Assembly: GCF_026248825.1 (NCBI RefSeq)
Contig: NZ_CP110973.1
Coordinates: 2,561,001-2,625,000, forward strand
Length of the DNA: 64,000 bases
Reading direction: 5' to 3'
Source of the DNA: Larkinella insperata
Lineage (GTDB): Bacteria > Bacteroidota > Bacteroidia > Cytophagales > Spirosomataceae
Position numbers and translations under genes: made by a program. Of the stretch, positions 1 to 7,168 are shown piece by piece. The first letter of the stretch is position 1. Each line of letters starts with the position of its first letter. Below the pieces are notes generated by a model. The model did no database searches. It saw nothing but the letters and a program-made list of their open reading frames with translations, and was not told the origin of the DNA.

Positions 1-197
1 AAAAGATGACCCGAATGACGTTCACCGAGTTTGTCAACCAGCACCGGGTCCGGGAGGCCAAGCGGTTGCTGCTGGCCGACCAAACCGTTACGGAAGCCTG
101 TTTCGCCAGTGGTTTCGAGAGCTTGTCGTACTTCAACCGGATTTTCAAGAAGCTAACCGGCCAAAATCCGATGGCGTTCCGGCAGCAGCACCGGTAA
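1..197 (+). CDS. AraC-family transcriptional regulator, C-terminal fragment
   Basis: Only the last ~65 codons lie in the window; the reading frame is open to the left edge, so the gene starts upstream and the first in-window ATG (position 6) is not its start. The visible part is the second helix-turn-helix of an AraC/XylS DNA-binding domain: the VREAKRLL helix, then TVTEACFASGFESLSYFNRIFKKLTGQNPMAFR-type spacing, with the diagnostic GF-S-YFNR-FKK-G-P pattern split over residues ~30-58. The sensor domain is not visible, so the inducer cannot be inferred. It converges on the permease gene and could regulate genes to its left rather than the dgc operon. Confidence 0.9.
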   Translation, partial: KMTRMTFTEFVNQHRVREAKRLLLADQTVTEACFASGFESLSYFNRIFKKLTGQNPMAFRQQHR

Positions 198-200
198 CCG

Positions 201-228
201 CATCCGACCCCCGGGCGGGGGTTGGATG
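201..228. terminator. Bidirectional hairpin terminator between convergent genes
   Basis: A 12-bp stem with one G-T wobble (arms 201-212 and 217-228, loop GGGC) fills the 36-base gap between the AraC stop and the stop of the minus-strand permease. The position between two converging genes and the very GC-rich stem suggest a shared transcription terminator. There is no strong T-tract on either side, so function is inferred from position and stability. Confidence 0.6.
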
Positions 229-233
229 TCGCG

Positions 234-1601
234 CTAGCTCTCCGGGGAGCTTTGTCGCTGCCAGAAAAAATAGAAGGGGATGCCGGTGGCAATCAGTCCC
301 AGACCCATGAGGGCTTCGCGGGGTTGTTCCAGGAGCGTGATGATCACCAGGGTCAGGCAGAAGAGGCAGAAAACGATGGGCAATACCGGGTAGCCAATAA
401 CTCGGTAGGGGCGGGGCATATCGGGGTGGGAGCGACGGTAAAGGATGACGCCCAACGCCGTGGCGCCGTAGAAAATAAACGACGCGAACACCAGCATGTC
501 CGTCAACTGATCGAACGAGCCGGACCACACCAGCGCTACCGACCAGACTCCCTGCCAGACGATCGAGACCGAGGGCGTCCGGAACTGGGCGTGAATCTGG
601 GAGACGGAACGGAAAAATAACCCGTCGCGAGCCATCGCGTAGTAAATCCGGGCTGAAGTCAGGATGGTGCTGTTCGTGGCGTTGAAGGTCGTGCACAAAA
701 TCAGAACTGACACCAGCGAGGCTCCCGTTGCCCCGCTCACCCGCCGGATCACCTCAACGGCGGCAATTTTCTCCGGCGTTCGGCTGAGGGCCATCAGGTC
801 TTCAATCGGCAGCACGTACACATACATGGCATTCAGCAGCAGGTAGACCCCCATGACAAAGAACGTTCCCAGGCCGAGCGCCAGCGGTAGATTTCGCTGC
901 GGATTCTTGATTTCTTCACCAATGAATGCGATGTTGTTCCAGCCGTCGTAGCCCCAAAACGCGCCGAGGGAGGCAATGAATAGGGCTTTCACCAGCACCA
1001 GCCCACTCATAGACCCCGCGTCGAAAACCGGGCTGTTGTGGTTCAGGTTGGCAAAACTACCCAACGGAGAGCTAAAACCCATTGCACTCAGCCCGACGAT
1101 GGTCAGCAGAATGGCGGAGGTCAGCACCCAGCTCACGGCCCCGGCAAACCGGATGCCCCGGTAATTGATCAGACTGAGAAGCGCAATCAGAGCCGATGCG
1201 ATGATTTTTGTTAGGAAACCCGCTTCATCGTCCAGCGCCAGTAAGCCGATCAGCGACTGGGCGAAGATGTGCGCCAAAGCCGCCACGGAAGCTGTTCGAA
1301 CCACCGTGAAGTTGCTCCAGCCGTAGAGAAAGGCAAAAAAGCGGTTGTAAACCTTTTGGTAGTAGGCGTATTCCCCGCCCGACTGCGGAAACATCCCGGC
1401 CATTTCGGCATTGGTCAGCGCCCCGGCCAGACTCACCAGTCCGGCCAGCAGCCAGCAAAGCAGAATCAGGCCGGGCGACTGCAATTCGGCGGCCATCGGA
1501 GCTACCTTCTTGAACACGCCCGACCCAACCATCGTGCTTATGACCAGAATAATGGCAGTCGGTAGACTAAGAACGCGGGCGAGCTTGGCGACGGGTTTCA
1601 T
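234..1601 (-). CDS. APC-superfamily amino acid permease
   Basis: A 455-residue polytopic inner-membrane protein with about 12 hydrophobic segments, the usual size for the amino acid-polyamine-organocation superfamily. The N-terminus carries the helix-1 substrate-binding pattern (VISTMVGSGVFKKVAP, residues ~20-35), where the unwound G-S-G binds the substrate amino or carboxylate group. It is closest in style to the LAT/SteT branch of exchangers. It is the last gene of a three-gene minus-strand operon, 4 bases after the epimerase, so the likely cargo is the operon's substrate, D-glutamate or a glutamate-containing dipeptide. Cargo is inferred from context only; exchange versus uptake cannot be told from sequence. 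Confidence 0.93.
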   Translation of the reverse strand: MKPVAKLARVLSLPTAIILVISTMVGSGVFKKVAPMAAELQSPGLILLCWLLAGLVSLAGALTNAEMAGMFPQSGGEYAYYQKVYNRFFAFLYGWSNFTVVRTASVAALAHIFAQSLIGLLALDDEAGFLTKIIASALIALLSLINYRGIRFAGAVSWVLTSAILLTIVGLSAMGFSSPLGSFANLNHNSPVFDAGSMSGLVLVKALFIASLGAFWGYDGWNNIAFIGEEIKNPQRNLPLALGLGTFFVMGVYLLLNAMYVYVLPIEDLMALSRTPEKIAAVEVIRRVSGATGASLVSVLILCTTFNATNSTILTSARIYYAMARDGLFFRSVSQIHAQFRTPSVSIVWQGVWSVALVWSGSFDQLTDMLVFASFIFYGATALGVILYRRSHPDMPRPYRVIGYPVLPIVFCLFCLTLVIITLLEQPREALMGLGLIATGIPFYFFWQRQSSPES

Positions 1602-1605
1602 CGGC

Positions 1606-2679
1606 TCATAGCGTTAGGTCGGTGACGCCCAGACCCGGCAACCCGTTGGGGCGCATGATGCCGTCTTCGATGATAAAACCGCCTTTGACAACATCTTCGG
1701 CGAGGTCAAGGCTACCGTCCAGATCGATGTAGCGGGTGTTTGGGCAGGCAAAAGCCGCGTGCAGAGCCGCCGTGATGCTGACGATGCTTTCGTCGTTGCA
1801 ACCCCAGAATAAGTCAATGTGACTCAAGCGGGCCACCGTTGCAATGTCGAACGCGCCCCGGATGCCGCCACATTTCATGAGCTTGATGTTGAAAATACCG
1901 AAAGGCTGTGGCTGCTGCGCCAGTTTCAGCGCGGCTTCACCGCCTTTCAGGGACTCATCGGCCGCCAGCCGCTGCCGGATTGCGAGCGGCAACGTCCGGA
2001 GTTCTTCCTCCGTACCCACCGCCAGCGGTTGTTCGATCAGCTCCACGTTGGCGTCGTCGGTCTGGCTAACGAACCGGATCAACTGGTCGGCATTGTAGCC
2101 TTGGTTGGCATCGACGCGCAGCACCAGGTCCGGGCCGAATTGTTCGCGGAGGGTTCGAATTCTTCCGATATCTTCGGCCACATCGAGCCCCGTTTTTACC
2201 TTCAACACCCGGAAGCCCTGCTGCACGTAGTCGCGGGCGGCTTCCAGCGTTTCGGCAATGTTCATGATGCCGATGGTGATTGAAGTGGGCAAAGCCGCGA
2301 TTTTTTGTCCGTACAGTTCGACCACCGGAATACCCAGCAACTGCCCCAGGGCGTCGTGCAACGCAATGTCGAAAGCCGCCAGGGTACCGGGCAGGTTCGG
2401 AAAAAGCGCCTGAACTTCGTCGATTAGCTGGAAGGCATGGCGGATATCGCGTCCGACAAACTGCTGAATGGCATCGCTCTGCAGGTTAAGCAGGGTCTGG
2501 TCCGGCGATTCGCCCACCACTTCCGGCGACGGATTGGCCGCCCCTACACCGACAATTCCGTTGGCGAGTTCGACGGTCAGAAAGATGTTTTCGACGGTGG
2601 AAATGGTCTGGTAAGCAATCGTATACGGTTTGGTCAGGGCCAGGTCCCGGCGGAAAGCCCGGATCGATTTAATCTGCAT
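1606..2679 (-). CDS. dgcA: Enolase-superfamily dipeptide epimerase / N-acetyl-D-glutamate racemase (DgcA-like)
   Basis: A 357-residue member of the muconate-lactonizing/dipeptide-epimerase subgroup. Visible catalytic features: the K-x-K pair at 160-162, metal ligands D190 (RVDAN), E216 (LIEQP) and D241 (AADES), the second base K266 (FNIKLMK), and the D319-x-D321 motif typical of dipeptide epimerases, which holds the substrate amino group. Its start overlaps the end of the DUF1611 gene by 11 bases, implying translational coupling. A DUF1611 protein paired with this racemase matches the DgcN-DgcA route described in marine bacteria, where D-Glu is N-acetylated and then racemised. The classic alternative is an L-Ala-D/L-Glu epimerase in murein recycling; the DUF1611 partner favours the first reading. 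Confidence 0.9.
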   Translation of the reverse strand: MQIKSIRAFRRDLALTKPYTIAYQTISTVENIFLTVELANGIVGVGAANPSPEVVGESPDQTLLNLQSDAIQQFVGRDIRHAFQLIDEVQALFPNLPGTLAAFDIALHDALGQLLGIPVVELYGQKIAALPTSITIGIMNIAETLEAARDYVQQGFRVLKVKTGLDVAEDIGRIRTLREQFGPDLVLRVDANQGYNADQLIRFVSQTDDANVELIEQPLAVGTEEELRTLPLAIRQRLAADESLKGGEAALKLAQQPQPFGIFNIKLMKCGGIRGAFDIATVARLSHIDLFWGCNDESIVSITAALHAAFACPNTRYIDLDGSLDLAEDVVKGGFIIEDGIMRPNGLPGLGVTDLTL

Positions 2680-3739
2680 GGGAAACGGGTTTTTGGACTA
2701 ACTGACGGATTTGCGGCACCACCGGCGCGACGCCCTCTTCCAGCGGCAACAGCACCGGGATGCCCAGCCGTTCGGCGTATTCCTGCTGGAATTGTTTGGC
2801 TTCGTCCAGCGTACATTCTTCCGTGTTCAGGGCCAGGGCCAGCACTTGTGCGCCAAACTTCTGAATGATTTCAATTTCCGATTCCACCGTCGGGATTTTG
2901 CCCCAATGCGGTTCATAGTCAAAATACCGGCGTTTGGGCGCGTGCATCAGGACCACGTGCCGCGCATTGCCGGAAATCATGAACTCCAGGCCACACGGCC
3001 CGCTGGGATTTCGTAGCGCCGACTGCCCTTCAAGGAGTAAAACATCCGCCCCGGTTTCGCGCCAGCACGACACCAGTGCGTGTTCGATTTCGCCGGAAAT
3101 AAAATCATTGAGGGTCGAGTCGAAAATAAAACCGTATTGACCGCCCTGCAACCAGCCGGTTTGACCGGTATAAACCATCTGGGCATTCAGGCCGGCGGCC
3201 TGGCAAGCCTGGGTCAGCAGCCGGGTGGTGGTTCGTTTGCCCATTGCGCAGTCCATGCCCAGAACAGCGATGATCGGGGCGGTAATGTTGAAAACCTCCC
3301 CCGACCAGAAATGCAGTTCGGCGCGGGGCTTGGGGCGTCGGATATCAATCAGTTGGGCATTGTGTTCAGCCGCCAGTTGCACCAGGTTCGGCCGGTCGGC
3401 CAGCAAATCGTGCAGGCCGTTGACGACCGAGATGCCTTTTTGCAGACAGGTTTCAATTAAAAATAAGACTTCCAGCGGCAGAATCCCGCCCGTCGTAGCC
3501 ACGCCCACAATACCGTATTGCACCGTTCCGACGGTTTCCAGGGCCTCTTCCAGCGAGGCAAACACCGGAATCTGACGGTTTTTTCCATCCAGCACCTCGC
3601 CCGCATCCCGTCCTGCCGTGGGCGGATCAATAACGCCAACGATGGTATACCGTTCACTGTCACGAATGAGTCCGTGGGCGGTTTTGGCGTTTGGGGTAGC
3701 CAGCAAGCCGTTTGTTAAGAGAAGAGCGCGATTAGCCAT
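2669..3739 (-). CDS. dgcN: DUF1611 protein, D-glutamate N-acetyltransferase-like (DgcN)
   Basis: A 356-residue cytoplasmic protein of the DUF1611 family. It has an N-terminal Rossmann-like half (GVIDPPTAGRDAGEV around 35-49) and a C-terminal P-loop-like half whose glycine-rich GMDCAMGKRTTT motif lies at 161-172. This family includes DgcN, reported to acetylate D-glutamate before racemisation by DgcA. First gene of the operon; the 11-base overlap with dgcA and the adjacent permease support a single D-amino acid utilisation unit. A weak promoter-like CAAAGAAA (minus-strand TTTCTTTG) lies at 3761-3768. Acetyl-donor use and substrate are from family knowledge, not visible residues. Confidence 0.85.
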   Translation of the reverse strand: MANRALLLTNGLLATPNAKTAHGLIRDSERYTIVGVIDPPTAGRDAGEVLDGKNRQIPVFASLEEALETVGTVQYGIVGVATTGGILPLEVLFLIETCLQKGISVVNGLHDLLADRPNLVQLAAEHNAQLIDIRRPKPRAELHFWSGEVFNITAPIIAVLGMDCAMGKRTTTRLLTQACQAAGLNAQMVYTGQTGWLQGGQYGFIFDSTLNDFISGEIEHALVSCWRETGADVLLLEGQSALRNPSGPCGLEFMISGNARHVVLMHAPKRRYFDYEPHWGKIPTVESEIEIIQKFGAQVLALALNTEECTLDEAKQFQQEYAERLGIPVLLPLEEGVAPVVPQIRQLVQKPVSHAD

Positions 3740-3915
3740 TGTTTTTTATATATGAAGCGGCAAAGAAAGTGCATTCTGATGAATCATTACTAAAATTTCA
3801 GTATTACTGGTATTTGCCTGATAAAATGTTTAAAAACTCCACTTTTATCTACCATTTATTCCGGCTCGTAAGAGGATCCGACTCGTAAATCGGATAACAA
3901 AACCTGCGTTTTTCA

Positions 3916-3949
3916 GGTCCTACCAGTAGGACCAACCCCTTGGGGTTGG
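3916..3949. repeat. Two overlapping perfect palindromes in a divergent promoter region
   Basis: GGTCCTA-CCAG-TAGGACC (3916-3933) and CCAACCCC-TT-GGGGTTGG (3932-3949) are perfect stems of 7 and 8 bp that share the two bases 3932-3933. Full formation of one therefore competes with the end of the other. They lie in the 252-base spacer between divergent dgcN and the ABC exporter, 43 bases before the exporter ATG, and would be in its mRNA leader if transcribed from upstream. The rest of the spacer is AT-rich and shows no gene. Confidence 0.75.
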
Positions 3950-3991
3950 ATTCATGGTGCAGGTGTGTGTAGAACTAGAAGAGGAGACAAT

Positions 3992-5770
3992 ATGCGTATA
4001 CTTTGGAGCTATCTCAAACCGTACCGCTGGCTGGTGGTTTTTTCGCTGGGCCTGGCGGGGATCAGTCAGATTCTGACGATGATTGACCCGTTGATTTTCG
4101 GGAAAATTATCGACGAGTACGCGACCAAACCGGCGGTCCGGCCCGAGAACGAACTGGTGCAGGGCGTTTTGTTCTGGTTGCTGGTGGCGGTGGGCATCGC
4201 TACGCTGGCGCGGTTGGCCAAATCGTTTCAGGAATATTTTATGCGGTTGGTGGTGCAGCGGTTTGGGACGCAGGTGTTTAACGATGGACTGAAACAAACG
4301 CTCCGGCTGACGTTTCAGGAGTTTGAGGAACAGCGGAGTGGCGAAACCGTGGCGCTGCTGCAAAAAGTCCGGACCGATACCGAAAAATTTATCAATGCCT
4401 TCATCAACGTCCTGTTTTCGTCCATCGTCGGCATGGGGTTTCTGATCTGGTACGCCATCACCAAACACTGGGCGCTGATTCCCATTTTCATCATCGGTAT
4501 CCTGGTGCTGGGCGGGCTGACGGGTTTGCTGAGCAAGCAGATCAAAACCGTGCAGCGGGCAGTCAACCGGCAAACCGTCAAGCTGTCGGGGGCCATTACC
4601 GAGTCGCTGCGCAACATTGAATTGGTGCGGAGCCTGGGACTGACGTTTCCGGAAATTCGTCGCCTGAAACAGTATACGCAACGGATTTACGAACTCGAAA
4701 TGGAAAAAACGCGGCAGGTGCGCCAGCTTTCGTTTTTCCAGGGTACCACGTTGAACGTACTGAAACAGTCCATTCTGTTTGCGCTGCTCTGGCTGATTTT
4801 CCGGGATGTACTGACCACCGGCGAACTGATTTCGATGCAGTTTATCTCGACAGCCATTTTTGCCCCCTTGCAGGATCTGGGCAACATCATCCTGTTTTAC
4901 CGCGAAGCCGAAGCCTCTCTTTATTCATTCAATAGCCTCATGCAGAAGCCCATCGAGCGTCGGCCCGATGATTCGATTGATTTCGGCGTATTGGAGCATC
5001 TGCGTTTCGAAAACGTTATTTTCCGTCACCAAACGGCCAAGCAGAACGCCATGGACGGTATTTCGTTCCGGATTGGTATGGGCGAAACCGTTGCATTCGT
5101 GGGGCCGTCGGGTTCCGGTAAATCGACGCTGGTGAAGCTGCTGCTGGGCCTGTACAAGCCGGTTTCGGGCGAAATCTACTTCAACGACGTTCCGGCGAGC
5201 CAGATTCGCTATAATCCAATGCGTCGGCAGATCGGATTTGTAACGCAGGATACGCAGTTGTTTGCCGGTACGATCAAGGAAAATCTGTTGTTTGTCAAGC
5301 CCGAAGCTACGGATGAAGACATTCGGGAAGCCTTGCATAAAGCTTCCTGCGACCAGCTGATTGCCCGCTCCGACAAAGGCATCGATACGGTATTGGGTGA
5401 AGGCGGAATGAAACTGTCGGGGGGCGAAAAACAACGGATTTCCATCGCCCGCGCCCTGATCCGGCACCCACGCCTGCTGATCTTCGACGAAGCCACTTCG
5501 GCCCTGGATTCGCTGACCGAAGAGGCCATTTCCGCCACCGTCCGCAGCATTTCGGCCCGGCGCGAGCAGATCACCATCCTGATTGCCCACCGCTTATCGA
5601 CCATCATGCACGCCGACCGGATCATTGTGCTGGAGCGGGGCCAGATTGCCGAAACCGGTACCCACGCCGAACTCCTTGAACAGAAAGGGTTATATTACGC
5701 GATGTGGCGTCAGCAGATTGGGGAACGGCGGCAGGATCAGGAAGTAACGGAGAAAATGCCGGTGATTTAG
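3992..5770 (+). CDS. ABC exporter, transmembrane and ATPase domains fused
   Basis: A 592-residue half-transporter of the MsbA/lipid-peptide exporter type that would act as a homodimer in the inner membrane. Residues ~1-310 hold six membrane helices. The nucleotide-binding domain carries Walker A GPSGSGKST (371-379), the signature LSGGEKQR (475-482) and Walker B ending in D499-E500, followed by an AHRLST H-loop. I chose the ATG at 3992, preceded by AGAGGAGA, over an in-frame GTG 27 bases upstream. The Gln-rich basic tail is short. It stands alone between divergent and downstream genes, so the exported substrate cannot be inferred. Confidence 0.95.
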   Translation: MRILWSYLKPYRWLVVFSLGLAGISQILTMIDPLIFGKIIDEYATKPAVRPENELVQGVLFWLLVAVGIATLARLAKSFQEYFMRLVVQRFGTQVFNDGLKQTLRLTFQEFEEQRSGETVALLQKVRTDTEKFINAFINVLFSSIVGMGFLIWYAITKHWALIPIFIIGILVLGGLTGLLSKQIKTVQRAVNRQTVKLSGAITESLRNIELVRSLGLTFPEIRRLKQYTQRIYELEMEKTRQVRQLSFFQGTTLNVLKQSILFALLWLIFRDVLTTGELISMQFISTAIFAPLQDLGNIILFYREAEASLYSFNSLMQKPIERRPDDSIDFGVLEHLRFENVIFRHQTAKQNAMDGISFRIGMGETVAFVGPSGSGKSTLVKLLLGLYKPVSGEIYFNDVPASQIRYNPMRRQIGFVTQDTQLFAGTIKENLLFVKPEATDEDIREALHKASCDQLIARSDKGIDTVLGEGGMKLSGGEKQRISIARALIRHPRLLIFDEATSALDSLTEEAISATVRSISARREQITILIAHRLSTIMHADRIIVLERGQIAETGTHAELLEQKGLYYAMWRQQIGERRQDQEVTEKMPVI

Positions 5771-5975
5771 CGCATTGATGCCAGCAACTTAACTAATTGT
5801 TACCCCAGTCGGCAAGGTCAAAACTTAACCTTCCACCCGCATCGTTCAGGACTTATCTTTTGGACTTTTCTTATCAGGCAATTAACCTTGATTAAGGTAA
5901 AGACGGGAGCGGTCTACTCTTTAATGCATGGATTAGGAGACGACGATTGATGCATCCACTGTATTTTATTACGTT

Positions 5976-6021
5976 TATCTTTGTATATTTGTTTACCTAA
6001 TGCGTCAAATTTTGTTTACAT
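5976..6021 (+). promoter_or_regulatory. Promoter region of the GntR gene with two TTGTTTAC sites
   Basis: Two overlapping matches to the Bacteroidota -7 element TAnnTTTG lie at 5976-5983 (TATCTTTG) and 5984-5991 (TATATTTG). Two TTGTTTAC half-palindromes follow at 5989-5998 and 6012-6021, 23 bases apart, just before the regulator's start. Related TTGT-nn-ACAA sequences recur at 6858 and 22063. Position downstream of the -7 element fits autorepression by the GntR protein. No well-spaced -33 TTG was found (the nearest is 26 bases away). Confidence 0.5.
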
Positions 6022-6031
6022 CATAAGTATA

Positions 6032-6670
6032 ATGAAAGAGGATTCTCTGGCTAACAAAGCTTACAGCGAGTTGAGAAGGAAGATTTTGTCCAATCAGTTG
6101 GTGTCGGGTATGCGGCTCAAGGAGGATATTTGGGCTACCCGTCTGGACGTAAATCGGATGGCGATCCGGGAAGCCCTCACCCGGCTTTTGGGCGAGCAGC
6201 TGGTTGTACTGGGCGAAAAAGGCGGTTTTTTTGTGAAATCCTTAACGGCTGCCGATATTCAGGAAATCCGTGAATTGCGGGAAGTTCTAGAGTTAGGAGC
6301 CTTGCGGCTGGCTATACAAAAGATTGACAGCCAGCATATTGAAGAGCTGGAGCGAATTTGCGATGATTTTACCTCCATGATCCAGCGCGGCTATTTCGGT
6401 GGAGCTTGTGAAGCTGACGTTAAATTCCACGAAACCCTTATCGATAGCGCAAACAACGAAAAACTCCGTACTCTTTATCAGGCCGGTAACATTCCGCTTT
6501 TCCACCAGAAGTTAGGGCAATCGCAGACCCACATGGATGACTATGAGCTGACCGATATGGAACACCGCCAAATCCTGAAAGCTTTAAAGGAGAAAGACCT
6601 CAAACTTGCCGAAGAAACCCTCACCAAACACCTCATCCGGGGGCAGGTCGCTTCGCTGGACCTCGAATAA
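6032..6670 (+). CDS. GntR-family (FadR subfamily) transcriptional regulator
   Basis: A 212-residue regulator with an N-terminal winged helix (residues ~5-70; the recognition region around NRMAIREALTRL) and a C-terminal all-helical FCD domain. The FCD metal-site residues are all visible: D129, H133, H178 and H200, so the effector probably binds next to a metal, as for small organic acids such as sugar acids. The ATG at 6032 is preferred over a TTG at 5981 because upstream codons overlap the promoter. It directly precedes, on the same strand, the ten-gene catabolic operon that includes a sugar-acid dehydratase and a lactonase. That fits the known role of this subfamily in sensing hexuronates, aldonates or similar acids. 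Confidence 0.92.
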   Translation: MKEDSLANKAYSELRRKILSNQLVSGMRLKEDIWATRLDVNRMAIREALTRLLGEQLVVLGEKGGFFVKSLTAADIQEIRELREVLELGALRLAIQKIDSQHIEELERICDDFTSMIQRGYFGGACEADVKFHETLIDSANNEKLRTLYQAGNIPLFHQKLGQSQTHMDDYELTDMEHRQILKALKEKDLKLAEETLTKHLIRGQVASLDLE

Positions 6671-6857
6671 TCCCTCTTTTACCTACCCCCGAAAAGCCGG
6701 GAAACCGCTTCTCTTTCTATTCCGCTCTGCTCGGCTTGCTAGCCGCTTTGGCTCTCCCTTTTCTTCTCTGATATCGCAGAAAGGCTCCGTGCCGTCTCGG
6801 ATGGTCACCCGCTTCACCCGCGTGATCAATTTCATTAAAATTTTTATGTTAAGTTTT

Positions 6858-6883
6858 TTGTTTACAAAATTTGTATATTTTTG
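6858..6883 (+). promoter_or_regulatory. Putative promoter of the 7169-21936 operon overlapping a GntR-type operator
   Basis: TTGTTTACAA (6858-6867) is a TTGT-tt-ACAA palindrome of the GT-nn-AC form bound by FadR-type regulators. It is followed by the -7 match TATTTTTG at 6876-6883. The TTG at 6858-6860 may also serve as the -33 element, although the 15-base spacing is a little short. The same 8-mer occurs twice in front of the adjacent GntR gene. Confidence 0.5.
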
Positions 6884-6994
6884 TCAGCATAAATAGTCTC
6901 TTTGGATTCGGCCCGGTCGGAATTCATGTGAGCTTTGAAAAAGCTATTCTCCACTTCCATTTAGAAAAAGCGCTGATCCGCCTAGTTCAGCAAG

Positions 6995-7060
6995 CGTAAA
7001 TAAAGTTCAGGGCAAGTAGAGCAGAAGGTAGTAAACGGATTTGCTCTGAATTTATTTACG
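6995..7060. repeat. Long imperfect inverted repeat in the operon leader
   Basis: Arms 6995-7015 and 7041-7060 match over about 20 bases with one bulged G and one mismatch, around a 25-base loop. As RNA it would form a long hairpin roughly 110-170 bases before the SusC start. There is no following T-run, so it is not an obvious terminator; a leader regulatory structure or the relic of a small mobile element are both possible. Confidence 0.65.
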
Positions 7061-7168
7061 ATTCTCAATCGTCTTTTGCATGTCCGGGTTAACCCGGGGT
7101 TTTGATAGTCAAATTGAATTACCGATCAATTAGTCGATACCATAAATCCTGTTTAACCCGATTGATGT

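Larger units (their letters stand above)
6671..7168. other. 498-base intergenic region and long leader before the catabolic operon
   Basis: No gene was recognised here. The first ~150 bases are pyrimidine-rich. A promoter-like element sits at 6858-6883, leaving a leader of about 280 bases before the SusC start, unusually long compared with other operons in the window. The leader contains a large imperfect inverted repeat (6995-7060) and a small AGCTTT-AAAGCT stem around 6930. Confidence 0.6.

Noticed and set aside
3965..3991. Upstream GTG start for the ABC exporter
   Set aside because: It adds nine charged residues before the membrane domain, whereas the ATG at 3992 has a purine-rich ribosome-binding site and a normal N-terminus.
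6606..6896. A 96-codon frame starting inside the GntR gene
   Set aside because: It overlaps the end of the regulator in another frame, is rich in Ser, Phe and Pro, and runs into the promoter of the next operon; no family recognised.
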